This document shows positions 1 to 7,951 of a stretch of DNA of 64,000 bases, piece by piece (the first letter of the stretch is position 1; each line of letters opens with the position of its first letter). The DNA comes from Ruminiclostridium papyrosolvens DSM 2782. Lineage in GTDB: Bacteria > Bacillota > Clostridia > Acetivibrionales > DSM-1351. The stretch lies in NCBI RefSeq assembly GCF_029318685.1, contig NZ_CP119677.1, forward strand, positions 4,393,001 through 4,457,000, written 5' to 3'. The translations under genes were made by a program, and so were the position numbers. The notes beneath the pieces are model-generated. The model saw only the letters and a program-made list of their open reading frames with translations. It was not told where the DNA came from and did not search any database.

Positions 1-57
1 AAGGACTGACTGGAGCATGAACAGCAGACTTCCCTGACCAATGCTATTATCCTGCAT
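1..57 (-). CDS. Start of a conjugative-element protein, cut by window edge
   Basis: An ATG at 55-57 on the minus strand opens a frame that runs 19 codons to the window edge. It overlaps the stop of the preceding DUF6133-like gene by 11 nt, which is typical of translational coupling inside conjugative-element operons. The visible residues (QGSLLFMLQSVL) look like the start of a hydrophobic stretch. Only 19 residues are visible, so the product is not identified. Confidence 0.4.
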   Translation of the reverse strand, partial: MQDNSIGQGSLLFMLQSVL

Positions 58-277
58 AATTGAACATCTCTTTAATGCGCTGTGTAAGTGTCGGCAGGAT
101 AGTATTCCCAAATAAAGAATATAGTCCTGCAAGAATCAAGGCTCCTATTACTACTGACATTAATATTTTAATTGCGGTATCCACAAAGCCTTCTCCAGAT
201 TGAGATTGAAAAACACTCATTAGCTTTATTACAGTACTGTTGATTTGATTTTTCCTTTTTAATAATGGCTTTCTCAT
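47..277 (-). CDS. DUF6133-like small membrane protein of conjugative elements
   Basis: A 76-residue protein with a basic N-terminus and one or two hydrophobic segments (about residues 30-60). The core GEGFVDTAIKILMSVVIG and the downstream TLTQRIKEMFNY resemble, from memory, the DUF6133 proteins of Firmicutes integrative conjugative elements. A pilin-like or mating-channel accessory role is only inferred. The start has a good site (GGAGGG, 8 nt before ATG). It is the last complete gene of the leftward operon here; transfer genes would be expected beyond the left edge. Confidence 0.75.
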   Translation of the reverse strand: MRKPLLKRKNQINSTVIKLMSVFQSQSGEGFVDTAIKILMSVVIGALILAGLYSLFGNTILPTLTQRIKEMFNYAG

Positions 278-326
278 TATTTATTCCCTCCGGTATATTT
301 TACTAATAATTATTATTTGTTTATAC

Positions 327-710
327 CTATCCCATTTGTATACCATGATCCTGCTCCTTCAGCTGTACTTGGGTATGCTCCGCTGATTTCTGTCCCTGTA
401 TTAGTGCCTGATGGTAGGCACTTATGACTTCATCGTTCAGCTGCTGTCTAAAAGCGGCTGTTATAGGAAAGCATATGTCCTTGTATTCTCCGTTTCCTGC
501 CTTGTAGCTTGGCATGGCCACAAACATTCCCTTGCTGCTTTCCATCACCTTAACATTCCGTATTGCAAAGCAGTCATTTAGATTAATGGAGGCAGTTGCC
601 CTTATACTGCCCGCTGGTCGAATAGAGCCGATTTTTACATCTATCTTCATTTGAGGAGACTGCACTGTATTTGGGGACATATCTTTTTGAGTGGTTTCTG
701 TTTTCTTCAT
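327..710 (-). CDS. SpoVG-family protein
   Basis: A 127-residue protein. Residues of about 22-100 match the SpoVG fold: VKIGSIRPAGSIRATASI, then the conserved core GMFVAMPSYK followed by DICFPIT. SpoVG proteins are small nucleic-acid-binding regulators first known from sporulation septation. Versions with a longer polar N-terminus and tail, as here, are common in clostridial conjugative elements, where their role is not settled. It lies between the DUF6133-like and YodL-like genes in one leftward operon, so I read it as the element's copy and not the chromosomal spoVG. Confidence 0.85.
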   Translation of the reverse strand: MKKTETTQKDMSPNTVQSPQMKIDVKIGSIRPAGSIRATASINLNDCFAIRNVKVMESSKGMFVAMPSYKAGNGEYKDICFPITAAFRQQLNDEVISAYHQALIQGQKSAEHTQVQLKEQDHGIQMG

Positions 711-764
711 TCCTTTTTCCTCCTGCTTTTAAATTTTAAAACAGCCCTCAGCTATTAACCTGCC

Positions 765-1325
765 TTATAGCTTCATGGCTTGTCCGTTATTCTGCTCCTG
801 CCCTAGCGGCTTAAAAGCAATTTCCTTGAATCCAAAGCTGTCAACGTAGTGGAATGTGCTGCCGTTACTGCTGTAAAGCTCAATAACATCTGATATTGAC
901 AAGCTGTGACCTTTGAATCCATTGGGATGATAAAGGTTGAACTTTTCAAAGATGGCCTCAAGGTCATTGGTTTCCATATGCCCATCATACACAACATTGT
1001 AATTTTCAGGCGTTGGCTCTCCAAAGCCTTTTATGAGCTCATTGTAGCTAATGAATTTCATCAATACATTTACATCCGACTTTAGCTGATAAATACGGCA
1101 GCTTTTTAAAGCTGGCATGCTTCCGTCAATATTGGGCTTACTGTATGCCAGCTTATCATATACTCCGTTTGTCCACTCTGCCTCTAGTCTTCTTTCCTTT
1201 TCGAGGTAATGCTTCAATTCCTCACACTGAAACATTGTATCAACTACCGCTTTTTCTCCTTCTACATATCCTGCAGTGTTTCCATAGAACATTATTCTGT
1301 CGTTTTTTATGCTGATTCCCTTCAT
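765..1325 (-). CDS. YodL-like domain protein of conjugative element
   Basis: A 186-residue protein. The C-terminal half contains GHSLSISDVIELYSS and YVDSFGFKEIAF, the pattern I associate with the YodL-like domain found in large polyvalent proteins of conjugative elements. The N-terminal 90 residues have no recognised motif. No signal peptide or membrane segment is seen. The start has GGAGGGG 6 nt upstream. Biochemical role unknown; a DNA-handling or anti-restriction accessory role is only suggested by company. Confidence 0.7.
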   Translation of the reverse strand: MKGISIKNDRIMFYGNTAGYVEGEKAVVDTMFQCEELKHYLEKERRLEAEWTNGVYDKLAYSKPNIDGSMPALKSCRIYQLKSDVNVLMKFISYNELIKGFGEPTPENYNVVYDGHMETNDLEAIFEKFNLYHPNGFKGHSLSISDVIELYSSNGSTFHYVDSFGFKEIAFKPLGQEQNNGQAMKL

Positions 1326-1355
1326 TCTGCCCCTCCACTCATCATGTCTTAATTT

Positions 1356-3989
1356 TTATTCAAAATAATATGCTACCGAGTAAGTAATGTTGCTCTTGTT
1401 GTACATGCAGTCATGATTCGTATAATAATAGAATTCTAGCTGTAAATATACCCCTGCCGTGAGCTTCCGACTAAAGGTAATACCATTATTCGTATTCTGG
1501 TAGTCCAGCTGATCCCAATTACCAGTCAGAGCATTGTAGCCTCTCACACTTCCATAGTCACTTCCTGAATGTCCTGAAACAGGCGGAACAGTAAAGGTAT
1601 ACTCGGTAATCGTTGCACCCTCTATTCCATTTTCGACTATTACGGACTCTGGTCCGTCCAGTGTCATGCCGCCTCCGTTGGCTGAGTCTGCTACAAAAAA
1701 TACTATTGCTGCCCACGGAGATTCCATACCAGTTGAATCTACAGCCTTAACACGGACAGTATTCTTGCCAAGAGGATATACTAAGGTTTCAGCCGGTCTG
1801 CCCTCCCATATATATGTAATAGCATCACCATCTGGATCAGTCGATACTGCAGTTATAGTTACAGGTGCATTTGGTGCAATACTGTTGCCATTTGGTGTTC
1901 TTGTAATTACAGGTGTGGCTGGCGCCGTGCTTACAACATTGAAGCTAATTTCTGACCATCTTGAAACAGCACCGAAGGTATCCCTTGCCCTGACCTTAAC
2001 AGTATGAGTACCAACTGAATAATATCCATCAGCACTATGGTCTGAATATTCATAGGTAACTGCATCTCCGTCAGGGTCAGTTGCAGAGGCTGTAATATTT
2101 ACAAGGAGCTTTTGCTCCTTGGCTGTTCTTGTTACTGTAGCATGTCCAGCAGGTGCATTTGGAGCTGTATTACTTACAGCTATATTTTCTGAATGGGTAT
2201 ATATTTTCCCCTCGCTGTCCTTAACAGTTGCTGTCAGTGTATAGTCTCCGACAGCATTTATAGCGATACTCCCACCGTTGCTGCTAAGACTGCCTGTATA
2301 GCCTGTCGTACTGCCACCCTTAGTAAGGGACCAGGTAATATTGTTACCCTCCAAGCCAGAAACCTCCTTCATAGTGACGCTAAAGCTTTTACCTGCATGT
2401 ATGGAGGAAGATGCTGTAAAGGAACAGTCTATATTGGGCTTAATAGTTATGGGATTGGATAAAAAGGTAAAGGTACGATTATTTGCATCTGTTATATCAG
2501 CAGTGAGCTCTACTGAAATAGTTTTATTGGTGCTTATATAGATTTCACCTCCAGTACTTGAAAGTGTACCGCTTGCATACTGGGTGTACGGCACTAAAGC
2601 ACCTCCGTCAATTGAAATGCTCCATATGGCATTGAACCCTTCCAACTCGCTACCGACAACAGCTGCCAATATGGAATCTCCGCTATATACCAGTTTAGGT
2701 AGGCTTATATCCATTTCAGGTATTGGATATACGGTAATTGCTTTGCTGCAAGTAAATGCTCTGCCTGTGATATCTGTGGCAGTCACAGTAAAGGTGTATT
2801 TCCCTTTTTGCTTAAAAGTAATTTTTCCTCCTGCCCCTGTTAGACTCCCGTAAGCAATGCTGTCCAGTGCTTCCTCCCTCCCATCCTTTGTGGCAGTCCA
2901 TGTAATGTCAAAACCTTCAAGCTCAGAACCAGCTGTAATATCAACAGTTTCATTTGTATAGGTGTATACTGGAAGCTTAAGTTCTGGATTAAGCACCGGA
3001 TAAACGGTTATACCCTTTGCATATTTTGTTTCTCTGCCATTGTTGCTTAGCCCAATAGCTGTAAGGGTATATTTCCCGCTATCCTTAAATGAAATTTTCC
3101 CTCCGCCTTGAGACAGTGAACTGTTTATTGCTTGTGCAATATCAATAGGAGCCTGCACTCCGGCCTCTGTTTCCTTGGTAAGGGACCATTTAAGTATTTG
3201 AGTATATTTAACAATAGGTGATATGCTGATTTCTGTATCAGTATGTGCTTTATCCGGCAGTTCAAATTCCACTTGTGCATCTGGATAGCTGTTGGAGCTG
3301 TTGCTTGACCCACTTCCATTATTACCTGAGCTGTCTGCAGGCGGTGTTTCGTTACCCTGCTTTTCGTTTTGCTTCATCTGGTTATCAATCAGCTGGAATG
3401 CTTCTGCCCTTGTAGCTTCACCCTTTGGTCGAAGAGTATTGTCAGGATATCCGGCTAAAATATTGTTTTGCTTTGCAATTATTACATAGCCCCTGTCTGC
3501 ACTGCTGATATCAGCATCGTCCCTAAAGCCTGTATTTCCGTTAGTGCTCCTTGCTTCACCATTTTTTCCGCTTGCTCTTACCAGCATCCTTATAATTTCA
3601 ATACGGGTAATTGGCTTATCAGGCTTGATGCTGCCGTCATAATCCGCCTTTGCAATAATACCTCTTTCAACTAGGGTCTTAATGCAACTCTCTGACCAGT
3701 GATGATAGATGTCATTAAAGGGTTGGGGTTCTTCTGTCATTGTTATATCAACTCTCAAGCTTTTTGCCAGCATTGAAGCAAACTGACCTCGCGTGATTAT
3801 TTCGTCAGGTCTGACCGTTCCGTCAGGATACCCGCTGATTACACCTTTTTGCGATAAATGTGTAACTGCCTTCTTTGACCAATGGTTTATGGCATCGGGA
3901 AACTGTTTAGCACTGGCATAAGCATTACCTATCAGTATAAAATAAATGACAAGTGTCATAATACAAACATTTTTACTCTTCCATTTCAT
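1356..3989 (-). CDS. Secreted SLH-domain protein with Ig/PKD-like repeats
   Basis: An 877-residue protein with a signal peptide (residues 1-26, ending NAYASA). Three SLH domains follow (about 30-75, 88-140 and 150-205), each with the GxxxPDxxITRxx pattern, for non-covalent anchoring to secondary cell-wall polymer. After a Ser/Asn-rich linker (about 210-235) come at least six beta-sandwich repeats of Ig or PKD type. Several share the phrase ELEGFDITW or close variants, and later ones share DPDGDAVTYE-like motifs. No catalytic domain is visible, so an adhesin or cell-surface spacer role is inferred. It sits between conjugative-element genes and is cargo, or a mating-contact protein, of the island. 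RBS AAGGAAGG. Confidence 0.85.
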   Translation of the reverse strand: MKWKSKNVCIMTLVIYFILIGNAYASAKQFPDAINHWSKKAVTHLSQKGVISGYPDGTVRPDEIITRGQFASMLAKSLRVDITMTEEPQPFNDIYHHWSESCIKTLVERGIIAKADYDGSIKPDKPITRIEIIRMLVRASGKNGEARSTNGNTGFRDDADISSADRGYVIIAKQNNILAGYPDNTLRPKGEATRAEAFQLIDNQMKQNEKQGNETPPADSSGNNGSGSSNSSNSYPDAQVEFELPDKAHTDTEISISPIVKYTQILKWSLTKETEAGVQAPIDIAQAINSSLSQGGGKISFKDSGKYTLTAIGLSNNGRETKYAKGITVYPVLNPELKLPVYTYTNETVDITAGSELEGFDITWTATKDGREEALDSIAYGSLTGAGGKITFKQKGKYTFTVTATDITGRAFTCSKAITVYPIPEMDISLPKLVYSGDSILAAVVGSELEGFNAIWSISIDGGALVPYTQYASGTLSSTGGEIYISTNKTISVELTADITDANNRTFTFLSNPITIKPNIDCSFTASSSIHAGKSFSVTMKEVSGLEGNNITWSLTKGGSTTGYTGSLSSNGGSIAINAVGDYTLTATVKDSEGKIYTHSENIAVSNTAPNAPAGHATVTRTAKEQKLLVNITASATDPDGDAVTYEYSDHSADGYYSVGTHTVKVRARDTFGAVSRWSEISFNVVSTAPATPVITRTPNGNSIAPNAPVTITAVSTDPDGDAITYIWEGRPAETLVYPLGKNTVRVKAVDSTGMESPWAAIVFFVADSANGGGMTLDGPESVIVENGIEGATITEYTFTVPPVSGHSGSDYGSVRGYNALTGNWDQLDYQNTNNGITFSRKLTAGVYLQLEFYYYTNHDCMYNKSNITYSVAYYFE

Positions 3990-4084
3990 AAATTCATTCC
4001 TTCCTATGTTTTAAATAAAAAAAGCCATGGTCATTTTTTTGACGCTGGCTCTGTATCCTGTGTTAATTTTTCACCGCTGATTAC

Positions 4085-4669
4085 TTAAAGCTTGATATTC
4101 ATCCCACTATCCTGCTGTCCCAACAGAAATTCATCTATAACCTCCTGAGACGGATAAATCACTTTTCCCTTTATCATTTCAAATACACAAAAGTCATTCC
4201 GGTCGCATAGCATTACCCTGTGCTGGTAGTCCTTCTGCATTTTTATGTACTTCATAGCCTCCTTTTCGTCAGCCAGCCACACGCCTGCGGAATATCTTCC
4301 GTCTGGAAGAAAGCTGTAACCGCTGTACTTAGGATCAGCTTCTCTTAGTTCAACTTCATTGCAAGGCCGGATTTGCGACAGGTGCAGCCGAGCCAAATCC
4401 GGCAATAGTTTAGGCTTCAGTGTGCCAAGTACATCGCTTCGATTCCACCGCACATGAGTTCCATCAGCAAGAGCTACTGTAAATACCGAACGTCCTATTG
4501 GGTTTGGATTGCTTCCGTTACCGCCATTGCAAAAATACAGCTGATGCAATGAATTCTGATATTTCTCTGGCAGTGAGGATTGCTTCAATACAATAACTCT
4601 GCCTGCAATAGACATGGCATACCCGGTTTCTAAGCAGTCCTCCTGTGTAAAAGTATTTCTTTCTATCAT
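4085..4669 (-). CDS. Hypothetical protein of the conjugative element
   Basis: A 194-residue soluble protein that I do not recognise. A central segment, VFTVALADGTHVRWNRSDVLG, could be a small beta-barrel. The sequence has no signal peptide or membrane segment. Its start overlaps the stop of the upstream AbrB-like gene (ATGA-type overlap), and AAGGAG precedes it, so the two are translationally coupled. Location within the operon is the only clue to function. Confidence 0.65.
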   Translation of the reverse strand: MIERNTFTQEDCLETGYAMSIAGRVIVLKQSSLPEKYQNSLHQLYFCNGGNGSNPNPIGRSVFTVALADGTHVRWNRSDVLGTLKPKLLPDLARLHLSQIRPCNEVELREADPKYSGYSFLPDGRYSAGVWLADEKEAMKYIKMQKDYQHRVMLCDRNDFCVFEMIKGKVIYPSQEVIDEFLLGQQDSGMNIKL

Positions 4670-4956
4670 AGCTGCTCCTTTCTGCGTTCCACAAGCTCCA
4701 GAATACTGGCTGCAATATTAATCTGCTTTTCCTCCGACATTTCTTTTATTGCCGCTCTCACATATGCCTCCCTTGCTTCAGGTGTCTGATCTCCTACCTC
4801 TATAAGATTCATCTTTTTAGCTATGACTGTTCCCTTATGAAGTCCAAGCTTCACAATATCGCCTGCTTCCATCTCTGCGGCAGTCCGAAGCTCCTTTGGA
4901 ATGAGGATACGTCCCTTACAGTCAATAATTTTGTATATGTTTTTTCCCTTACTCAT
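4666..4956 (-). CDS. AbrB/MazE/SpoVT-type DNA-binding protein
   Basis: A 96-residue protein. Residues 5-50 form a SpoVT/AbrB swapped-hairpin domain: KIIDCKGRILIPKELR followed by GDIVKLGLHKGTVIAKK. The C-terminal half is acidic and helical and probably serves multimerisation. AbrB-like proteins bind AT-rich DNA as dimers or tetramers and set transition-state or plasmid-type gene expression. The start overlaps the stop of the second AbrB-like gene just upstream, so the pair are co-translated and may form hetero-oligomers (inference). Confidence 0.8.
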   Translation of the reverse strand: MSKGKNIYKIIDCKGRILIPKELRTAAEMEAGDIVKLGLHKGTVIAKKMNLIEVGDQTPEAREAYVRAAIKEMSEEKQINIAASILELVERRKEQL

Positions 4957-5368
4957 GCATTAGTCCTCCATTTCTTAAAACCTCACTCACAGTATCCTTA
5001 CTTATGCCCAAATCCTCGAACAGCTCACGAAGCTCCTTTGACAGTCTGTCTGTCAAATCTGCCTCCGTAATAACAACAGCACCCTTAGCACATATAACCT
5101 CAAGGTCGCTGTTGTACGGAATTTCAGCCTTCTCCAGAATATCAAGCGGCAAGGTCAGCTCTGTCTGGTTATCCTCAAGAATATTTGCAATACCGTCAGG
5201 TGTGACAACAAATTCCTTAAAACTATTTTCCATACCATCTTTTGAAGCACTTACAAATGAAAGCTTTACCGTATCTCCTGAAGCAAAGCCCATTTTACGC
5301 ATAAGCTCCGCTGGTATGGTAACCTCTCCTATTTCATTAACACTGGTTTCAATTTCAATCATTTTCAT
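4949..5368 (-). CDS. Second AbrB/MazE-type regulator, longer
   Basis: About 139 residues from the preferred ATG at 5368, which has AGAAGGAG at a good distance. A longer frame reaches 5461 but would overlap the methylase gene and lacks a site. The N-terminus (EIETSVNEIGEVTIPAELMRKMGF, broken here as residues 4-27) is an AbrB-type domain with the GxVTIPxELR-like signature. A second beta-rich repeat (about 40-85) contains LPLDILEKAEIPYNSDLEVI, which may be a degenerate second AbrB hairpin. The tail is helical. Likely a regulator within the mobile element. Confidence 0.75.
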   Translation of the reverse strand: MKMIEIETSVNEIGEVTIPAELMRKMGFASGDTVKLSFVSASKDGMENSFKEFVVTPDGIANILEDNQTELTLPLDILEKAEIPYNSDLEVICAKGAVVITEADLTDRLSKELRELFEDLGISKDTVSEVLRNGGLMHE

Positions 5369-5396
5369 AGCTTTCTCCTTCTGAATATAAATATTT

Positions 5397-6326
5397 TCAG
5401 CCATCAGATAAATCAATAAGCCCCATCTGAGTAGGCTTAGCCTTGTATAGTGAGGTGTCATAGTTTGTTATTATAACCTCTGAATATTCACAGCCCTTGT
5501 CATATCTCTGAGCCAAATTATTCAATCGGCTGACAGACTCAATAAAAAAGTCTTTATACAGCTCACGTATATATTGGCAGTCATTGTATGACACCATCCA
5601 TTTACCACGGCAGCCAGTGAGTACATCTCTTAAACGTACATGATCCTCCCTTCTGAATTTAACTGCATAGTGATCCTCCGTTTCAAAATATGGCGGATCA
5701 ATATAAAAAAAGGCATTATCCCTGTCATAATGAAGGATTAATGCCTCAAAATCTTTGTTTTCAATCAAGGTGTTTTTAAGTCGCCGACTGCCTGACCAAA
5801 TGAGATGAAAGGTTTTTCTTATATCAAAGGGCTGACAGCTAAAGGAGGTGCATCCGCTTCCATAGCTGTATCGTATGAGCTTAAAAAAGGCAGCTGCACG
5901 CTTTACATCACACATTGTAGCGTTCTCAATAAGAATTAGCCTTATTTCCTCAAACTGCGGGTCACTTAAATAGTGCTGTGCAAGCTCCAGCTCTTCCTGA
6001 AGATATTGACTGGTGAAATCCTCCTTTTCAAGATATTTTTTTAAAGCTGTAAAGTCGTCTCTGCTGTTTAATGGCAAAAAATTAAGCTCTTTTAGCAATG
6101 CAAAGGGTCTTTCCTTTATACAGCAGAACAGGTTTACAAGATCTGAATTAAAATCATTGTATACCTCCATGCATTTATCCGGCGTTCTGCCGAATAGCAC
6201 CCAGCCACCTCCGCCGAAAACCTCTATGTAACGAGCGAAGTCTCTGGGCATTCTCATATAAATTAGCTCTCGTAAAGCTCTTTTGCCTCCAACCCAGCTA
6301 ATAACGCTATCCAATAAAATTGTCAC
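5397..6326 (-). CDS. D12-class DNA N6-adenine methyltransferase
   Basis: A 309-residue enzyme that transfers a methyl group from S-adenosylmethionine to adenine in DNA. Near the N-terminus are SWVGGKR (residues 10-16) and YIEVFGGGGWVLF (33-45), the AdoMet-binding part of D12 methylases. FYIDPPYF with catalytic DPPY at about 210-213 is the active-site motif. No restriction endonuclease is adjacent, so it is a solitary Dam-like enzyme. It may protect or mark the element or regulate its promoters. The annotated GTG at 6326 overlaps the upstream stop; a TTG at 6314 has better spacing from GGAGGTG and may be the true start. Confidence 0.9.
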   Translation of the reverse strand: MTILLDSVISWVGGKRALRELIYMRMPRDFARYIEVFGGGGWVLFGRTPDKCMEVYNDFNSDLVNLFCCIKERPFALLKELNFLPLNSRDDFTALKKYLEKEDFTSQYLQEELELAQHYLSDPQFEEIRLILIENATMCDVKRAAAFFKLIRYSYGSGCTSFSCQPFDIRKTFHLIWSGSRRLKNTLIENKDFEALILHYDRDNAFFYIDPPYFETEDHYAVKFRREDHVRLRDVLTGCRGKWMVSYNDCQYIRELYKDFFIESVSRLNNLAQRYDKGCEYSEVIITNYDTSLYKAKPTQMGLIDLSDG

Positions 6327-6517
6327 CTCCTCGCCCCATTGATTTTATTAATCTCTGTTCTCATACAGCTGCCATCCGTTGCCCAGCAAATGAAGCCAAC
6401 ACTCGGATATGGACATCCCCTGCATTGCTTTGTATCCTTTGGCAGCGAAACAGAATAAAGCTGCCTTTTTTGCACATGAACACTATTCGGTTCTTGAATA
6501 TTCCCCTTTAAATCCAC
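6323..6517 (-). CDS. Small four-cysteine protein, first gene of the leftward operon
   Basis: A 64-residue protein starting at GTG with AAAGGAG 6 nt upstream. Four cysteines cluster in the C-terminal half (CRGC, FICWATDGSC), a spacing that could hold zinc or an iron-sulfur cluster. The stop overlaps the methylase start, indicating coupled translation. I do not know the family; similar small Cys-rich proteins occur next to methylases in clostridial conjugative elements, as I recall. Confidence 0.6.
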   Translation of the reverse strand: MDLKGNIQEPNSVHVQKRQLYSVSLPKDTKQCRGCPYPSVGFICWATDGSCMRTEINKINGARR

Positions 6518-6534
6518 TTTTTTCTCCTTTCCGT

Positions 6535-6569
6535 CAATAAAAAAGACACCGCAGTTTAAGGCAGTGTCT
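6535..6569 (-). terminator. Intrinsic terminator inside the operon leader (proximal)
   Basis: Read on the minus strand, a GACAC/GTGTC stem (with partial inner pairing, loop about 8 nt) is followed by TTTTTT. It lies only about 20 nt before the GTG start of the first operon gene and downstream of the leftward promoter, so it can act as an attenuator. Confidence 0.6.
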
Positions 6570-6694
6570 CATTTTGATTACTATTTATTTTTTAAGCCAT
6601 ACAAAGCTTATGAAAGTCTATTTAGAAGAATTTGCTTCATTATAAATAATTCGGATGAAATCTGACTAAATTCCAACTATACACACTTACACTA

Positions 6695-6723
6695 TAAAAA
6701 AATGACACCCAAATTGAGTGTCG
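6695..6723 (-). terminator. Intrinsic terminator inside the operon leader (distal)
   Basis: Minus-strand reading gives GACACTC, a short AATTT loop, GGGTGTC, then ATTTTTTT. It shares the GACAC/GTGTC arms with the second terminator at 6535-6569. Both lie between the leftward promoter near 7000 and the first gene at 6517. Confidence 0.65.
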
Positions 6724-6859
6724 TTAGCAGGAGTGTATTATGAAAGCATAAATCGAGAGAATGATATATATAAATTGCCATTGGCTTGAAACAATATATT
6801 ATATCTGTAGTTTCTATAGTTACTGGCAAAACTTAAAATTTATTGGAATTAATTCTTCT

Positions 6860-6901
6860 TTAAGTGGGCATATAAAACACATTTTTTTGTACTGTTCGCA
6901 A
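6860..6901 (-). other. Possible 13-codon leader peptide
   Basis: A TTG codon at 6899-6901 lies 7 nt behind an unusually strong purine-rich site (GGAGGGGGGTG) and opens a 13-codon frame ending in TAA. It sits in the roughly 470-nt leader between the promoter and the first gene, upstream of two terminators. A leader-peptide attenuator is possible. An overlapping 20-codon ATG frame (6820-6882) has no good ribosome site. No other gene is visible between 6518 and 6990. Confidence 0.3.
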
Positions 6902-6973
6902 AATTTTACACCCCCCTCCTGCCGGACTTTATGTGGATTTAAAAGTTTTATGCATTCATATTCAGGTTAATTT

Positions 6974-7024
6974 GTGGTACATTTTGTACCACTTTATTAT
7001 AATATTATACCCTATAATAGTCAA
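6974..7024 (-). promoter_or_regulatory. Leftward promoter P1 with palindromic operator
   Basis: On the minus strand TTGACT (7019-7024), a 17-nt spacer and TATAAT (6996-7001) form a near-consensus promoter. Immediately downstream is a perfect palindrome GTGGTAC-ATTTT-GTACCAC (6974-6992) covering the expected transcription start. It drives the leftward conjugative-element operon and is probably repressed at the palindrome, most likely by the Xre protein encoded at 7479-7880. Confidence 0.75.
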
Positions 7025-7161
7025 TTAATTTTTACCATTGGTATCATTTATTTACAGTCTTCTGTGGATAATGTCAGATACTAAAATTGAAATAAAACAA
7101 CTTGAAAGGCTTATTCTTTAGCTTAATAAAGCATACAAAAAATAAATATCTCTATTAAAAA

Positions 7162-7200
7162 ATCGTGTAAGGGGGTGCCGTCAGTCCCCTTACACGATTT
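7162..7200. terminator. Strong bidirectional intrinsic terminator
   Basis: An 18-bp perfect stem (AAAAAATCGTGTAAGGGG and its complement) around an 11-nt loop, with A-runs and T-runs on both sides so that it can stop transcription in both directions. It ends the short leftward transcript that starts at promoter P2. Confidence 0.85.
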
Positions 7201-7340
7201 TTTGTATTGGCTATTCCTCAATATTTTCTTTATACCAATACCTTAAAAAATAAAAGAAGTGTACCAACCTTAATTTAAAGAAAATCAAGTGCATTTTATG
7301 ATAGTTTGTCGTTAGTAATTGTTAAAAGTTGGTACACTTC
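7162..7340 (-). ncRNA. Predicted short operator-controlled transcript
   Basis: Promoter P2 points left and the first strong terminator lies about 180 nt away. Between them only a 27-codon ATG frame without a ribosome site is seen, so the product is best described as a small RNA (or a very small peptide). The sequence includes a second copy of the operator half, GAAGTGTACCAAC, at 7256-7271 on the plus strand, which is complementary to the 5' end of the transcript and would pair with it. Confidence 0.4.
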
Positions 7341-7380
7341 GTACCACTTTTATTATAATACTCCCCCATATATCAGTCAA
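7331..7380 (-). promoter_or_regulatory. Leftward promoter P2 with matching operator
   Basis: On the minus strand TTGACT (7375-7380), a 17-nt spacer and TATAAT (7352-7357), then a GGTAC-ACTTC-GTACC palindrome (7331-7345). The layout, distances and operator arms match promoter P1 about 350 bp away, so one repressor should control both. Confidence 0.75.
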
Positions 7381-7428
7381 CCTTATTTTGTAATTATTCT
7401 AAAATAATTACAATTTTACGATAATAAA

Positions 7429-7457
7429 TTGCACAAAATGGTATATTTATCTATAAT
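7429..7457 (+). promoter_or_regulatory. Promoter of the Xre repressor gene
   Basis: TTGCAC (7429-7434), a 17-nt spacer and TATAAT (7452-7457) lie 21 nt before the ATG of the Xre gene. It is divergent from P2, giving the face-to-back arrangement usual for mobile-element repressors. Confidence 0.65.
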
Positions 7458-7478
7458 TATCTATTGAGGTGATTAAAA

Positions 7479-7880
7479 ATGAATGTTTTGTCAGAGAGAG
7501 TAAAAAGTTTACGCAATGTTAAAGGACAATCCCAAAAAGATGTAGCAAAGGCTTTAGGCAAAAGCAGAGAAGCTATTTCAAAATATGAGCGAGGCACTAG
7601 GAATCTTGACCCTGATGCTATTATACTATTTGCAAAGTATTTTAATGTTTCCTCTGACTATATGCTCGGAATCACTGATTATATTGAAGAAATGGCTTCT
7701 GGGAAAAGAACGCCTTACAGTCCGGAATTATATGCCTTTGAAAAGTACTTGAATAATCAGGCGTTTATCCCTTATCTTGAGCTGGCAGTGAGAATGAAGG
7801 ATTCAAATATTGAAATAAATCGATTTGAAGTACTTATAAATAAGCTAATCAAGCAGGCAAAAAAAGAAAAACACCTTTAA
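7479..7880 (+). CDS. Xre-family (Cro/CI-like) repressor
   Basis: A 133-residue protein. Residues 4-60 form an HTH_3 domain: ERVKSLRNVKGQSQKDVAKAL with the recognition helix SREAISKYERG, then DPDAIILFAKYFNVSSDYMLG, the standard end of this fold. The C-terminal 65 residues are helical and probably dimerise. GAGGTG precedes the ATG. Divergent placement from P2, and the two shared palindromes, suggest it represses the leftward operon and the short transcript (inference). No peptidase (ImmA-like) partner gene is adjacent. Confidence 0.85.
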   Translation: MNVLSERVKSLRNVKGQSQKDVAKALGKSREAISKYERGTRNLDPDAIILFAKYFNVSSDYMLGITDYIEEMASGKRTPYSPELYAFEKYLNNQAFIPYLELAVRMKDSNIEINRFEVLINKLIKQAKKEKHL

Positions 7881-7951
7881 GAATTCATTTTATTAACGGA
7901 ATTAACCTTATTATTACAATCTAATTTTCTTAAAAAAGATGGCTAAAAAAC

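Noticed and set aside
1666-2853. Several 60-110-codon plus-strand frames opposite the SLH protein
   Set aside because: Antisense shadows of a repetitive coding sequence; no ribosome sites or recognisable domains.
7080-7130. Possible small gene between promoter P1 and the terminator at 7162
   Set aside because: Only very short AT-rich frames without ribosome sites.
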